A stretch of DNA of 64,000 nucleotides from Vibrio algarum (GCF_028204155.1 NZ_JAQLOI010000001.1:310001-374000); one strand, 5' to 3'. Numbered from the stretch's first letter, positions 36,315 to 46,171 are shown. Numbers and translations are program-made. The notes: generated from the letters alone by a model not told the origin.

Positions 36315-36776
36315 ATGCACACTACTACTCGTCTCGATGACTTAGACCGAGCTATCTTAAAAACATTATTAGCAGATGCACGACGACCTTATGCTGAGAT
36401 GGCAAAGCAATTTGATGTAAGCCCAGCAACGATTCATGTACGCATTGAAAAAATGAAAGCGGCAGAGATTATTGAAGGCACAGAGGTAATAATTAACCCT
36501 AAAAAACTCGGTTATGATGTTTGCTGTTTTATAGGTATTAATTTAAATGCAGCTAGAGATTATCACTCAGCTCTAGAGAAGCTAAATGCACTGGATGAAG
36601 TTGTTGAAGCTTATTACACTACTGGGGCATATAATATCTTCGTGAAATTAATGTGTCGTTCCATTGAAGAGTTACAGTATGTGTTAATAGATAAGTTGCA
36701 GGCTATAGATGAAGTGCAATCGACAGAAACATTGATCTCACTTCAAAATCCCATTAATCGTAATGTGATTCCATAA
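36315..36776 (+). CDS. asnC: Asparagine-responsive regulator AsnC
   Basis: Lrp/AsnC-family regulator that controls asnA in enteric bacteria. 153 residues (152 in E. coli). The N-terminal helix-turn-helix (LDRAILKTLLADARRPYAEMAKQF, SPATIHVRIEKMK) is followed by the RAM ligand-binding domain (GYDVCCFIGINL, LDEVVEAYYTTGAYNIFVKLMCRS, IQSTETLI-like VQSTETLISLQNPI). No asnA adjoins it here. It is divergent from the GGDEF-EAL gene with only ~116 bases between the chosen starts. Confidence 0.94.
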   Translation: MHTTTRLDDLDRAILKTLLADARRPYAEMAKQFDVSPATIHVRIEKMKAAEIIEGTEVIINPKKLGYDVCCFIGINLNAARDYHSALEKLNALDEVVEAYYTTGAYNIFVKLMCRSIEELQYVLIDKLQAIDEVQSTETLISLQNPINRNVIP

Positions 36777-36852
36777 CCATCTTCAAAGCAAGGATTTCTA
36801 GGCACTCATTTCTCAGATTTAACGACAAGAACTGAGTACCTAGCACTATTTC

Positions 36853-38895
36853 TTACCCACTGATACCAGAGTGCCTTAATAACGCTTCTATATTCGGCTC
36901 TCGGCCTCTAAAGCGCTTAAATAACTCCATAGGTTCTTCGCTACCACCCATTTCTAAAATATTGTTAAGAAAGCTTTTACCTGTCTCTTCGTTAAAAATG
37001 CCTTCTTCCTCAAAACGGGAGAAAGCATCTGAACTGAGTACTTCTGCCCAAAGGTAGCTATAGTAGCCTGCACTATAACCACCAGCAAAAATATGGCTAA
37101 ACGCGTGAGAAAATCGGTTCCACTCTAGGCTTGGTAATACGGCAACTTTGCTTTTCACTTCAGCCAACGTTTCAAGCACTCTAGGCCCTACTTCTGGGTC
37201 AAACTCAGTATGTAATGTGAAATCGAATAAACCAAACTCAAGCTGACGTAAGATAAATATTGCAGACTGGAAGTTTTTCGCTGCTAACATTTTCTCTAAC
37301 ATTTCACTAGGGAGTGGTTCCCCTGTTTCGTAATGCCCAGAAATAAATGCCAAAGCTTCTTCTTCCCAACACCAATTTTCTAAGAATTGGCTTGGTAGCT
37401 CAACCGCATCCCAAGGTACACCATTTATTCCTGACACAGCAGAAACGTCAACCTGAGTCAGCATATGATGGATACCATGGCCAAACTCATGAAATAGGGT
37501 AACAACCTCATCATGGGTAAAGAGAGCCGGTTTATCTCCGACAGGTTTGTTAAAGTTACAGGTTAAATAAGCAACTGGTGTTTGTAATTCGCCACTTGCG
37601 GTAATACGTCTAACGCGACATTCATCCATCCATGCGCCACCTCGTTTGTTTTCACGAGCATAGAGATCAAGATAAAAGCTACCACGAAGCGTATTTTCTC
37701 CATCATAAATATCAAAAAATCGAACCGAATCATGCCAAGTATCAACACCTTCTTTCTCAACAACTGTCATATTAAACACGCGATTGAGCACTTCAAAAAG
37801 GCCACTGACCGCTTTAGACTCAGGGAAGTAAGGTCGGAGTTCTTCATCAGAAATTTGGAACAAATGCTGCTTTTGCTTTTCACTGTAGTAGGCAATATCC
37901 CAAAGCTTCAGCTCTGTCACACCAAATTCTTTTTGTGCGAATTCGGTTAGCTCATGTACCTCTTTTTCACCCTGAGGCTTAACTTTTGTTGCTAGGTCAT
38001 TTAAGAAGCCGAGCACTTGTTCTGGTGTCTCTGCCATTTTAGTTGCTAATGATTTTTCACTATACGTAGCAAAACCAAGCAGCCTAGAAATTTCATGACG
38101 TAGCTTAAGCTGCTCCGCCATCACTTCTGTATTATCCCATTTCCCAGCCATTGGTCCGCGATCTGAAGCTCTCGTAACATAGGCTTCATACATTTCTTGG
38201 CGTAGACTTTGATTATCACAGTAGGTTAATACTGGAAGATAAGATGGAATATCTAGAGTTAACAACCAACCATCTAGCTCTTTTGATTCGGCTGCCGCTT
38301 TTGCCGCATCCATGGCTGATTCTGGCATTCCTTTTAGTTCAGATTCTTCTGTTACATGCTTTGTCCAACCCATCGTGGCATCGAGAACATTATTAGAGAA
38401 TTGAGAGCCTAGCTCAGACATGCGCTTACTGATTTCACCATAGCGATGCTGTTCATTTGCCGGTAACCCAATACCTGATAATTCGAAGTCTCGTAACGCA
38501 TCGGTGATGCTTTTCTTTTTGGCTTGAGACAATCCATCAAAGACTGAACTTGCTTTGATCGACTTATAAGCTTCATATAGCCCTTTATGCTGACCTACCC
38601 ACGTGCCATATTCTGATAGAAGAGGTAGGCAACTTTCATAGGCTTCACGGAGTTCTTGGCTGTTAACGACTGAGTTCATATGGCTAACGGGGGACCAAAT
38701 TCTGCTTAATTTGTCGTCCACCTCAGCTAAAGGCTCACAAATCGTCTCCCAACTCGGGTTACTGTTACCATCTAGAACCTGTTCAATTTTAATTCTGCAG
38801 TCCGCAATAGCTTGTTCTACCGCTGGTTTTACATATTCTGGTTTAATCTCAGAAAAGGGTGGTAAGTCCGTAAAATCTAAAAGTGGGTTGGACAT
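36853..38895 (-). CDS. prlC: Oligopeptidase A
   Basis: Cytoplasmic M3 zinc metallopeptidase that degrades short peptides, including cleaved signal peptides. 680 residues, same as E. coli. The zinc motif HExxH is FHEFGHGIHHML with the third ligand in the downstream ENWCWEEEAL segment. Other family marks: GSFYLDLYARENKRGGAWMD and FSHIFAGGYSAGYYSYLWAEVL. The N-terminus MSNPLLDFTDLPPFSEIKPEYVKPAVE is typical. Divergent from rlmJ. Confidence 0.97.
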   Translation of the reverse strand: MSNPLLDFTDLPPFSEIKPEYVKPAVEQAIADCRIKIEQVLDGNSNPSWETICEPLAEVDDKLSRIWSPVSHMNSVVNSQELREAYESCLPLLSEYGTWVGQHKGLYEAYKSIKASSVFDGLSQAKKKSITDALRDFELSGIGLPANEQHRYGEISKRMSELGSQFSNNVLDATMGWTKHVTEESELKGMPESAMDAAKAAAESKELDGWLLTLDIPSYLPVLTYCDNQSLRQEMYEAYVTRASDRGPMAGKWDNTEVMAEQLKLRHEISRLLGFATYSEKSLATKMAETPEQVLGFLNDLATKVKPQGEKEVHELTEFAQKEFGVTELKLWDIAYYSEKQKQHLFQISDEELRPYFPESKAVSGLFEVLNRVFNMTVVEKEGVDTWHDSVRFFDIYDGENTLRGSFYLDLYARENKRGGAWMDECRVRRITASGELQTPVAYLTCNFNKPVGDKPALFTHDEVVTLFHEFGHGIHHMLTQVDVSAVSGINGVPWDAVELPSQFLENWCWEEEALAFISGHYETGEPLPSEMLEKMLAAKNFQSAIFILRQLEFGLFDFTLHTEFDPEVGPRVLETLAEVKSKVAVLPSLEWNRFSHAFSHIFAGGYSAGYYSYLWAEVLSSDAFSRFEEEGIFNEETGKSFLNNILEMGGSEEPMELFKRFRGREPNIEALLRHSGISG

Positions 38896-39023
38896 AAGAT
38901 GTTCCTTTATAAAATCTTTATATCTAAATGTAGGCGGCTTATAGAATTTTCAATAGTGGCGTATAATGAAAAGGTTTGAAAGTAAATTGTTTATCACATT
39001 CATGAGCATACAGAGAGTCTAAT

Positions 39024-39862
39024 TTGTTAAGTTACAGACACAGTTTCCACGCAGGAAATCACGCAGACGTACTAAAACACATCGTACAGAGCCTAATTCT
39101 TGATTCACTGAAACAAAAAGAGAAGCCTTTTATCTATCACGACACCCATTCTGGTGTTGGTCGTTACGATCTTACTCATGAATGGTCTGAAAAAACGGGT
39201 GAATATAAACAGGGGATAGCTCGTATTTGGCAGCAATCATCAAACCCTGAAGACATCCAAAGTTACCTAGACGCCATTCGGGTTCTTAATGATAGCGATG
39301 AGCTCCGTTATTATCCCGGCTCGCCAAGGGTAGCTCGCGCTCAACTAAGGCCACAAGATAGAATGATTCTTACGGAGCTTCACCCAAGTGATTACCCTTT
39401 ATTAGAACAAGAGTTTCATCGAGATCGTCAGGTAAAAATTTATAAAGAAGACGGCTTTCAGCGTTTAAAAGGGAGTTTACCCCTAAAGAGCGACGCGGCT
39501 TGGTATTAATTGACCCTCCTTACGAATTAGCTAAAGAGTATCGAGATGTGGTCAATGCGATTGCTCAAAGTCATAAACGTTGGGCAAGTGGCATATATGC
39601 TATTTGGTATCCGGTCGTTAGCCGTATAGATATTGAAGACATGCTTGAAGGTTTAGAATCTCTAGGTATACGAAAAATTCTTCAAATCGAGCTAGGCGTA
39701 TCACCAGACACCAACGAGCGTGGAATGACAGCTTCAGGCATGATTGTTATTAACCCTCCTTGGAAGTTGGAGAGCCAAATGACTAAAATTCTTCCATTTT
39801 TAAAGGAAGCAATTGCACCTGCCACCGGTCATTTTAAAATAGAATGGATTGTGCCTGAATAA
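39024..39862 (+). CDS. rlmJ: 23S rRNA (adenine2030-N6)-methyltransferase RlmJ, frameshifted in this sequence
   Basis: Methylates A2030 of 23S rRNA. It starts at TTG 39024 with MLSYRHSFHAGNHADVLKH, matching E. coli residue for residue at the start. The frame breaks at the C run 39480-39483. One added C turns KGSLP into LPPKERRGLVLIDPPYE, restoring the catalytic DPPY motif and 279 residues (280 in E. coli). The C-terminal part has RKILQIELGVSPD, RGMTASGMIVINPPWKLE and the ending EWIVPE. Likely a sequencing error, since both halves are otherwise fully conserved. Confidence 0.94.
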
Positions 39863-39984
39863 AAAGCCCCCATATACATTAGGAATATCTAATAACAATT
39901 ACATCGGAGAGCTTTCTCGCATGCTCTCTTCGATAGGTTTATGATAGAAAGATTAAAAAAATCAAAAATAAATTGGAGAAAGTA

Positions 39985-41340
39985 ATGGCTAAACAATTTG
40001 ACTACATTTGTATTGGTGGTGGTAGTGGTGGTATCGCTTCTGCTAATCGTGCAGCCATGTATGGTGCAAAAGTTGCCCTAATTGAAGCAAAAGACCTTGG
40101 CGGAACATGTGTAAATGTTGGCTGTGTTCCTAAAAAAGTAATGTGGCATGGCGCTCAAGTTGCTGAAGCAATCAACCTATACGCGAAAGACTATGGTTTC
40201 GATGTTGAATCTAAAGGCCTTGATTGGGGTAAATTGGTAGAGAATCGTCAAGCGTATATTGGCCGTATTCACCAATCTTACGATAACGTCCTTGGCAAAA
40301 ACAAAATTGAAGTAATCAAAGGTTTCGCTAAGTTTGTCGATGAAAAAACCGTAGAAGTAAATGGTGAGCTTTACACCGCGGAGCACATTCTTGTTGCCGT
40401 TGGTGGACGACCAAGCATTCCAAATATCCCAGGAGCAGAATACGGCATTGACTCAAATGGCTTTTTTGAGCTTATGGAACAACCTAAACGCGTAGCCGTT
40501 ATCGGTGCAGGTTACATCGCTGTAGAAATCGCTGGTGTATTACATTCACTTGGCACTAAAACGGATCTATTCGTTCGTAAGCAATCTCCTATTCGTAGTT
40601 TTGACCCAACGATTATCGATACCCTAGTTGAGGTAATGGCACAGGAAGGTCCAACCCTTCACACTCACTCTATCCCTAAAGAAATTGTGAAAGAAGCAGA
40701 TGGTAGCCTGACTCTTCATTTAGAAAATGGCAAATCACACAATATCGATACCTTAATCTGGGCTATTGGTCGTCACCCAGCAACCGATACTATCAATCTT
40801 GATGTTACTGGCGTGGCACTTAACGATCGTGGTTACATCAAAGTGGATGAATACCAAGAAACCAATGTAAAAGGTATTTATTGCGTTGGTGATATTATGG
40901 AAGGTGGTGTGGAATTAACTCCTGTTGCCGTAAAAGCGGGTCGTCAGTTATCTGAACGATTATTTAACAATAAACCTAATGCAAAAATGGATTACAACCT
41001 TATTCCTACCGTTGTATTCAGCCACCCGCCAATTGGAACGATTGGCCTTACAGAACCCGAGGCGATTGCTCAATATGGTGAAGCGAACGTAAAAGTCTAT
41101 CAATCCGGCTTTACTGCAATGTACACGGCGGTCACTCAACATCGTCAGCCTTGTAAGATGAAACTCATTTGTGCAGGAGATGACGAAAAAGTCGTTGGTT
41201 TACACGGCATTGGCTTTACCGTAGATGAAATGATTCAAGGCTTTGGCGTTGCAATCAAAATGGGCGCAACAAAAGCTGATTTTGATAGCGTTGTTGCTAT
41301 TCACCCCACTGGCTCAGAAGAATTTGTTACTATGCGCTAG
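39985..41340 (+). CDS. gorA: Glutathione reductase
   Basis: NADPH-dependent reduction of glutathione disulfide; FAD homodimer in the cytoplasm. 451 residues from ATG 39985, with GGAGAA upstream; an in-frame TTG four codons earlier lies in front of that site. Features: FAD motif YICIGGGSGGIASANRAA, redox disulfide GGTCVNVGCVPKK, NADPH fold VAVIGAGYIAVEIAGVLHSLG with the 2'-phosphate-binding arginine region FVRKQSPIRSFD, second FAD motif YCVGDI, and the C-terminal catalytic HPTGSEEFVT. Confidence 0.97.
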   Translation: MAKQFDYICIGGGSGGIASANRAAMYGAKVALIEAKDLGGTCVNVGCVPKKVMWHGAQVAEAINLYAKDYGFDVESKGLDWGKLVENRQAYIGRIHQSYDNVLGKNKIEVIKGFAKFVDEKTVEVNGELYTAEHILVAVGGRPSIPNIPGAEYGIDSNGFFELMEQPKRVAVIGAGYIAVEIAGVLHSLGTKTDLFVRKQSPIRSFDPTIIDTLVEVMAQEGPTLHTHSIPKEIVKEADGSLTLHLENGKSHNIDTLIWAIGRHPATDTINLDVTGVALNDRGYIKVDEYQETNVKGIYCVGDIMEGGVELTPVAVKAGRQLSERLFNNKPNAKMDYNLIPTVVFSHPPIGTIGLTEPEAIAQYGEANVKVYQSGFTAMYTAVTQHRQPCKMKLICAGDDEKVVGLHGIGFTVDEMIQGFGVAIKMGATKADFDSVVAIHPTGSEEFVTMR

Positions 41341-41354
41341 TGGTGAAACCTTAT

Positions 41355-41384
41355 AAATAAGGCCAGCAAATGCTGGCCTTATTT
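41355..41384. terminator. Terminator after gorA
   Basis: Perfect 14-bp stem AAATAAGGCCAGCA / TGCTGGCCTTATTT with AT-rich flanks, between the convergent gorA and SPOR gene. It probably serves both. Confidence 0.85.
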
Positions 41385-41417
41385 AATTTATTAGATACCA
41401 ATATCTAAAATATTTCC

Positions 41418-42362
41418 TTACTTTACGCAAACGACATTCAATAATGACGTTCCTGTCAGTTGGGTCACCTTGCCGCTAGTAAACAGACCTTGTTTATCAT
41501 CGCCCCAATAGGGTAAATGCAACGGCCACTGTTTTTTACTCATCACCTGAGAGTCGATCAATAATTTCCAATCATCTGCCGTCGGCAAATGCATTTGTTG
41601 AGATTCACAGACTTGCATTGCCCGCTCATAGTTCAATCGGTTCCATGCAATGCCATATTCCATATAAAACTGGTCATATCCATCCATCAAGAATGGTATG
41701 GCATAATATTTGTCTCCAATTTTAGCATCTCTGCGCGCAACCACGGTTTCTGACGGCTTAGTGCTCTTCTCTGCGGTTGTCTGTGCTTCTTTTACTGTTG
41801 GCTTAGGCTGTGCTGGATTATCGACAACAGGGGCCAATACCGCCGCTGCTGGGGAAGATTTTGGTTTGGGTGCTGCTTTTTTAGGAACTTGTTTAGTCGC
41901 AGGCTTTGTTACCGCGCTTGTATTCGATGGTGACTTTATTGGCGCTGAAGCATTACGAATAAAAGACTCTTTATATGCGCTGACTTTTTTTAGATTAACC
42001 AAATCTTTTTGTGCTACCGAGTATTTTTCATACGGGCCCACTAAACAGCGATAACCTTTTTTCTCCGGTTTTACCCAAACATCAGTCGTTACCGCGTTAT
42101 ATATTACTTGGGCCTGCTTTACAGTATGCGGCTCATTAAAAAGCCCACATTGAATCCAGAATAGACCATCATCAATGGCAGGGGCCACACCCCATACTCC
42201 ACTGCCTACAGGGCAATCTTGTGAAAGAACAGGCAATTCGTTTTTAGAGTTTTGTTTTGCCTCACAGATATACTCGTCATCAGCAGCGCTCACTAGAGAT
42301 GGAATTGCCAAGCTTATACAACACGCCATCACCATCAGTTTTCTAGCTAAAATCTTACTCAT
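41418..42362 (-). CDS. Exported SPOR-domain protein
   Basis: 314 residues. Signal peptide MVMACCISLAIPSLVSA (cleavage near 26). A SPOR peptidoglycan-binding-like domain at ~65-140 reads WIQCGLFNEPHTVKQAQVIYNAV, then KKGYRCLVGPYEKYSVAQKDLVNLKK. A proline, alanine and lysine-rich linker spans ~145-205. The C-terminal domain of ~100 residues (IPFLMDGYDQFYMEYGIAWNRL, QMHLPTADDWKLLID, LPYWGDDKQGLFTSG) is unassigned. Paired cysteines suggest disulfides in the periplasm. Function unknown; SPOR domains usually bring proteins to the septum. Confidence 0.8.
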   Translation of the reverse strand: MSKILARKLMVMACCISLAIPSLVSAADDEYICEAKQNSKNELPVLSQDCPVGSGVWGVAPAIDDGLFWIQCGLFNEPHTVKQAQVIYNAVTTDVWVKPEKKGYRCLVGPYEKYSVAQKDLVNLKKVSAYKESFIRNASAPIKSPSNTSAVTKPATKQVPKKAAPKPKSSPAAAVLAPVVDNPAQPKPTVKEAQTTAEKSTKPSETVVARRDAKIGDKYYAIPFLMDGYDQFYMEYGIAWNRLNYERAMQVCESQQMHLPTADDWKLLIDSQVMSKKQWPLHLPYWGDDKQGLFTSGKVTQLTGTSLLNVVCVK

Positions 42363-42412
42363 ATTGTTATCTCTATATTCATCATGTCATTCACGTGATA
42401 TCGATAAGCTCT

Positions 42413-42441
42413 AAAAAAAAGAGCCACAATGATAGCGACTC
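42413..42441 (-). terminator. Terminator of the peptide ABC transporter operon
   Basis: Minus-strand stem GAGTCGC / GTGGCTC (two G-T pairs) followed by T8, about 43 bases after the last permease gene and close to the start of the downstream SPOR gene. Confidence 0.7.
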
Positions 42442-42483
42442 TTAGTTTAGGAACTTTTATAGTTAGAGATCAATCGCTTTGGA

Positions 42484-43422
42484 TCACCCTTTGTAAATTT
42501 TAGGATTAAATACGTCTCTTAACCAGTCTCCAAGCAAGTTAATTACCAATACTAGCGTCACTAACACAAAACCAGGGAATGCGGTAATCCACCAAGCACC
42601 AGAAAATATGTAGTTAAAACCAATACTAATAAGTGCGCCTAAAGACGGTTGATCAACAGGTAAACCTAAGCCTAAAAATGAAAGAGCAGCTTCCGACATG
42701 ATTGCATTTGCAACCTGAACCGTTGAAATAACCAATATTGGTGATAAACAGTTAGGCAGAATATGACGGAACATAATACGAGGAGAACGAAAACCCATTA
42801 CTCTCGCAGCTTCTACATACTCTTTCTTCTTCTCTGCAAGAACAGAGGCTCTAATCGTTCGAGCATATTGGGGCCATTCGGCAATACCGATAATAACCAC
42901 CAGCATTAACACCGCATATTGACTGTAAAAATCACTACCAAAACTCGCTTTAAATATTGCCGAAACGATTATCGCAACCATCATGGTAGAAAAAGAGAGC
43001 TGAACATCAGCAAAACGCATCAAGAAACTATCAATTCGCCCACCAAAATAGCCTGCCGACAATCCTATAACAATGCCCAAGAATAACTGTAGACCTACTG
43101 CAAAAAAGCCGATAGTTAGTGAAAGGCGAGAACCATACAACATGGTTGATAAAATATCTCTCCCTTGCTCATCGGTGCCTAATACAAACCTTGAATCACC
43201 ATCTTCCATCCAAGAAGGGGGAAGTTCAGAATCCATAATATCTATAGACGTTAAATCATACGGGTCCATTGGAGAAAGTAACGGTGCAGCAAGAGACATT
43301 ATTAGAAATAACATAAACACTGCGAAACTAAACATCGCTACTTTGTCACGCAAAAAATAGTACAGAAAATCTGATTGTTTGAAACGCTCCCAACGGCTTG
43401 GGACAACATTAGTTTGTTCCAT
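42484..43422 (-). CDS. Peptide ABC transporter permease (DppC/OppC-like)
   Basis: 312 residues. OppC N-terminal segment (RDKVAMFSFAVFMLFLIMSLAAPLL), five further membrane helices, and the ABC coupling loop EAARVMGFRSPRIMFRHILPN (EAA motif). SEAALSFLGLGLPVDQPSLGALI is characteristic of the DppC/OppC family. The start is 2 bases after the upstream permease stop. Forms the membrane channel with the DppB-like protein. Confidence 0.92.
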   Translation of the reverse strand: MEQTNVVPSRWERFKQSDFLYYFLRDKVAMFSFAVFMLFLIMSLAAPLLSPMDPYDLTSIDIMDSELPPSWMEDGDSRFVLGTDEQGRDILSTMLYGSRLSLTIGFFAVGLQLFLGIVIGLSAGYFGGRIDSFLMRFADVQLSFSTMMVAIIVSAIFKASFGSDFYSQYAVLMLVVIIGIAEWPQYARTIRASVLAEKKKEYVEAARVMGFRSPRIMFRHILPNCLSPILVISTVQVANAIMSEAALSFLGLGLPVDQPSLGALISIGFNYIFSGAWWITAFPGFVLVTLVLVINLLGDWLRDVFNPKIYKG

Positions 43423-43424
43423 TG

Positions 43425-44402
43425 CTATGCTCCTTTGCCAGTTAAGTTTACAGTCGGATTAATAAGACCGTACATGAGGTCAACAATTGTATTGGTTACC
43501 ACAAATACCAAACCTACAAAAATTACATAAGCGGTAATTAAAGGCGTATCTACGCGATTAATAGCCTCTAAAAATAGGAAGCCAGTTCCTGGCCACTGGA
43601 ATACTGTTTCAGTAAGAATCGTATACGCAACCATAGTACCAATCTGAACACCGCCAACCGTCAATACAGGCAACATTGTATTCTTTAGCGCATGTTGATA
43701 ATAAATTTTCTTTGATGACAAACCTTTAGCTCTGCCAAATTTAATATATTCAGAGCTTAAAACTTCTAGCATTTCAGAACGAACCAAACGGATAAATAGT
43801 GGCAACATTATAGATGCCAGTGACACACTAGGCAGCACTAAATGCGCTAAGCCATCACGTGTAAAGTATCCAGATTCCCAACCTAGTAAGTTCATGGTGT
43901 CACCCCTACCGTAAGACGGTAGCCAGCCTAATTCAATTGAGAAAACATACATTAGCATTATTGCTGTTAAAAATACGGGTATTGAAATACCAATACTACT
44001 GAATGCCATCACCAATTTTGTAAACACGCTCTTGGGATGAATAGCCGAATAAACACCAAGAGGTATAGACATCAATACAATAATTAGTGACGCCCCGAAA
44101 ACCAACTCGAGTGTGGCGACTAATTTGTCTAAAATAACCTCAGCCGCTGGCTTCTTGTAAAAATAAGACGTACCAAAATCACCTTGTATTGCATTGCCTA
44201 CAAAGCGAGTATATTTAGTAAAAAACGGATCGTTTAATCCGAGATCATCACGCAGAGCTTGACGCTCAGATTCCGAAACAGACTGGCCCACCAGTTCACG
44301 TAACGGGTCTCCCAAGTTATCTTGGATGGCAAATGCCACTAAACTGATCACAAACATCACTATCAGTGCCTGATACAGGCGCTTGACCAGAAACGAAAAC
44401 AT
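43425..44402 (-). CDS. Peptide ABC transporter permease (DppB/OppB-like)
   Basis: 325 residues with six membrane helices. OppB/DppB signature: LVKRLYQALIVMFVISLVAFAIQD, DLGLNDPFFTKYTRF, GDFGTSYFYKKPAAEVI and the EAA-type loop EYIKFGRAKGLSSKKIYYQHALKN. It lies between the solute-binding protein and the second permease, after an attenuator-like hairpin at 44465-44507. Confidence 0.93.
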   Translation of the reverse strand: MFSFLVKRLYQALIVMFVISLVAFAIQDNLGDPLRELVGQSVSESERQALRDDLGLNDPFFTKYTRFVGNAIQGDFGTSYFYKKPAAEVILDKLVATLELVFGASLIIVLMSIPLGVYSAIHPKSVFTKLVMAFSSIGISIPVFLTAIMLMYVFSIELGWLPSYGRGDTMNLLGWESGYFTRDGLAHLVLPSVSLASIMLPLFIRLVRSEMLEVLSSEYIKFGRAKGLSSKKIYYQHALKNTMLPVLTVGGVQIGTMVAYTILTETVFQWPGTGFLFLEAINRVDTPLITAYVIFVGLVFVVTNTIVDLMYGLINPTVNLTGKGA

Positions 44403-44464
44403 TCCTTGCCCCTTAATAATCCATAATCTTCTTCGAAAAGAAGTATTTCAGTCAGTCTACTGTC

Positions 44465-44507
44465 TAAAAATGGCACTTAATCCGACTGAAATAAGATTAA
44501 GTGCCAT
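44465..44507 (-). terminator. Attenuator-like hairpin between binding-protein and permease genes
   Basis: Perfect 13-bp stem ATGGCACTTAATC / GATTAAGTGCCAT followed on the minus strand by TTTTTAGAC, in the 121-base gap after the binding-protein stop. In such transporter operons a partial terminator here lets the binding protein be made in excess of the permeases. Role inferred from position and structure. Confidence 0.7.
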
Positions 44508-44523
44508 AGAACTATTTAGTAAC

Positions 44524-46077
44524 TTATTTAACTTCTAAGTCGCCAAAATATGGGAAGTTCATTGCATTAACGATTGGAGCGATATCAACATTAGATTTCG
44601 CACCCCACGCTAGATTTTGCCAGTGTAGAGGAACAAATGCCGCTTCGTTATAAAGCGTTGCTTCTACTTGCTGTAGCATTTGAGCGCGTTTTGCTGGATC
44701 TGTTTCTAAGTTTGACTCTTCAACCAAACGGTCAACGTCTGCATTTGAGTAGTGACCACAGTTATACTGACCGCGACCTGTTTCTTCGTTGCGGGTCATT
44801 GTTAAGAACTCAGAGAAGTTCGCAGAATCTTCTGTATCTGAGTGCCAACCGATCATCATCATGTCTGCAGCACAAACATCAAACTCAGGCCAGTACTGTG
44901 CTTTTGGCATAGTCTTAAGGTCAACCTTAATACCAATCTTAGAAAGCATTGCAGAAGCCGCTTGAGCTACTTTAGCATCGTTCACATAACGGTTGTTTGG
45001 AGCCATCATGGTTAGAGTAAAGCCATCTGCATAACCCGCTTCTTTCATTAGCTCTTTAGCTTTTTTAAGATCATAGCGAGGTGTTAACTCTGCAGAATAA
45101 CCAGCGTAGCCTTCAGGACCTTGCTGACCAGCCGTCGTAGCGAAACCTTTCATGATTTTCTTAACAATACCGTCATTGTTAATTGCATGAACGATAGCTT
45201 GACGAACTCGCACATCTTTAAGAGCTTCGTTACTATTTTGGTTCATTTGGAACGTGATGATACGAGTACCCGCTAGCGTCACAAGTTCTACACCAGAAGC
45301 ATCTTGAACACGTTTGTGATCATTCGGTGCTACAGGTGCAATCATATCTACATCACCAGAAAGAAGAGCAGCAACACGTGTAGCATCTTCTTTGATTGGA
45401 ACCAAAGTTAGCTTATCTACGTTACCTTTCGACTCTGTATCCCAGTAGTTATCAAATCGAGCGAATTCAACTTTAACGCCTTGCTCTCGAGAAGTAACTG
45501 TAAATGGACCAGTACCTGAAACATTTGTAGATGCGAAAGAGTTACCGTGCTTAACAACTTCAGCTTTGTCAGTACCTGCATCCGTTTGACCTGAATAGAA
45601 CTTGCTATCCATTGGGAAGATATAAGTAGCCGTTTGAAGAACTAGCGGGTAAGGACCATTAGTCACTAAATCAACAGTGTAATCGTCAACTTTAACCATT
45701 TCTTTATAAGGTGTGAAAATACCTTTGAAATCTGGAGAGTCTTTAAGACGTTCGAATGTCCAAACAACATCATCTGCTGTCATTTCATTGCCAGAGTGGA
45801 ACTTGACACCTTTACGTAGATTAAAGCGCACTGTTGTATCGTTTTGACGTTCCCAGCTAGTTGCTAGACGAGGTTCAAAGTCTAGTTTTTGTGTGTATCG
45901 TACTAGCGGATCAAATACCATGTGAGACATTTGCAGTGTACCACCTGATAATTGCTCATGCGGATCAAGAGAAACCGGATCGGCATCGTAAGCAACGGTA
46001 ATATCTGCAGCAGCTGCGCTAAAACTTAGGCCAGCGGCCATTAAAGCAACTGTCAATTTGGTCTTAATGGTTTTCAT
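44524..46077 (-). CDS. Peptide ABC transporter substrate-binding protein
   Basis: Periplasmic SBP of the family 5 (DppA/OppA) type. 517 residues from ATG 46077, with AAGGAG upstream; an extension with nine more codons is unlikely. Signal peptide MKTIKTKLTVALMAAGLSFSAAAA. Family motifs: AYDADPVSLDPHEQLSGGT, FEPRLATSWE, RFNLRKGVKFHSGNEMTADDVVWTFERL (SBP_bac_5 signature) and SGTGPF. Dipeptide or oligopeptide is the likely ligand, but family 5 also binds nickel, haem and sugars. Confidence 0.92.
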   Translation of the reverse strand: MKTIKTKLTVALMAAGLSFSAAAADITVAYDADPVSLDPHEQLSGGTLQMSHMVFDPLVRYTQKLDFEPRLATSWERQNDTTVRFNLRKGVKFHSGNEMTADDVVWTFERLKDSPDFKGIFTPYKEMVKVDDYTVDLVTNGPYPLVLQTATYIFPMDSKFYSGQTDAGTDKAEVVKHGNSFASTNVSGTGPFTVTSREQGVKVEFARFDNYWDTESKGNVDKLTLVPIKEDATRVAALLSGDVDMIAPVAPNDHKRVQDASGVELVTLAGTRIITFQMNQNSNEALKDVRVRQAIVHAINNDGIVKKIMKGFATTAGQQGPEGYAGYSAELTPRYDLKKAKELMKEAGYADGFTLTMMAPNNRYVNDAKVAQAASAMLSKIGIKVDLKTMPKAQYWPEFDVCAADMMMIGWHSDTEDSANFSEFLTMTRNEETGRGQYNCGHYSNADVDRLVEESNLETDPAKRAQMLQQVEATLYNEAAFVPLHWQNLAWGAKSNVDIAPIVNAMNFPYFGDLEVK

Positions 46078-46171
46078 TGCATAACTCCTTATGCGGGAAT
46101 TCATATCCCTGTTTATTGTGTTTGCGTCTGTTACTGTCTTCTAGAGCCTTAAAAGCTCAAGAGTTTTTATC

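Noticed and set aside
36199..36322. N-terminal extension of the GGDEF-EAL gene from 36322
   Set aside because: It overlaps the start of the divergent asnC, lacks a ribosome site, and a good GTG start with signal peptide occurs at 36198 after repair of one base run.
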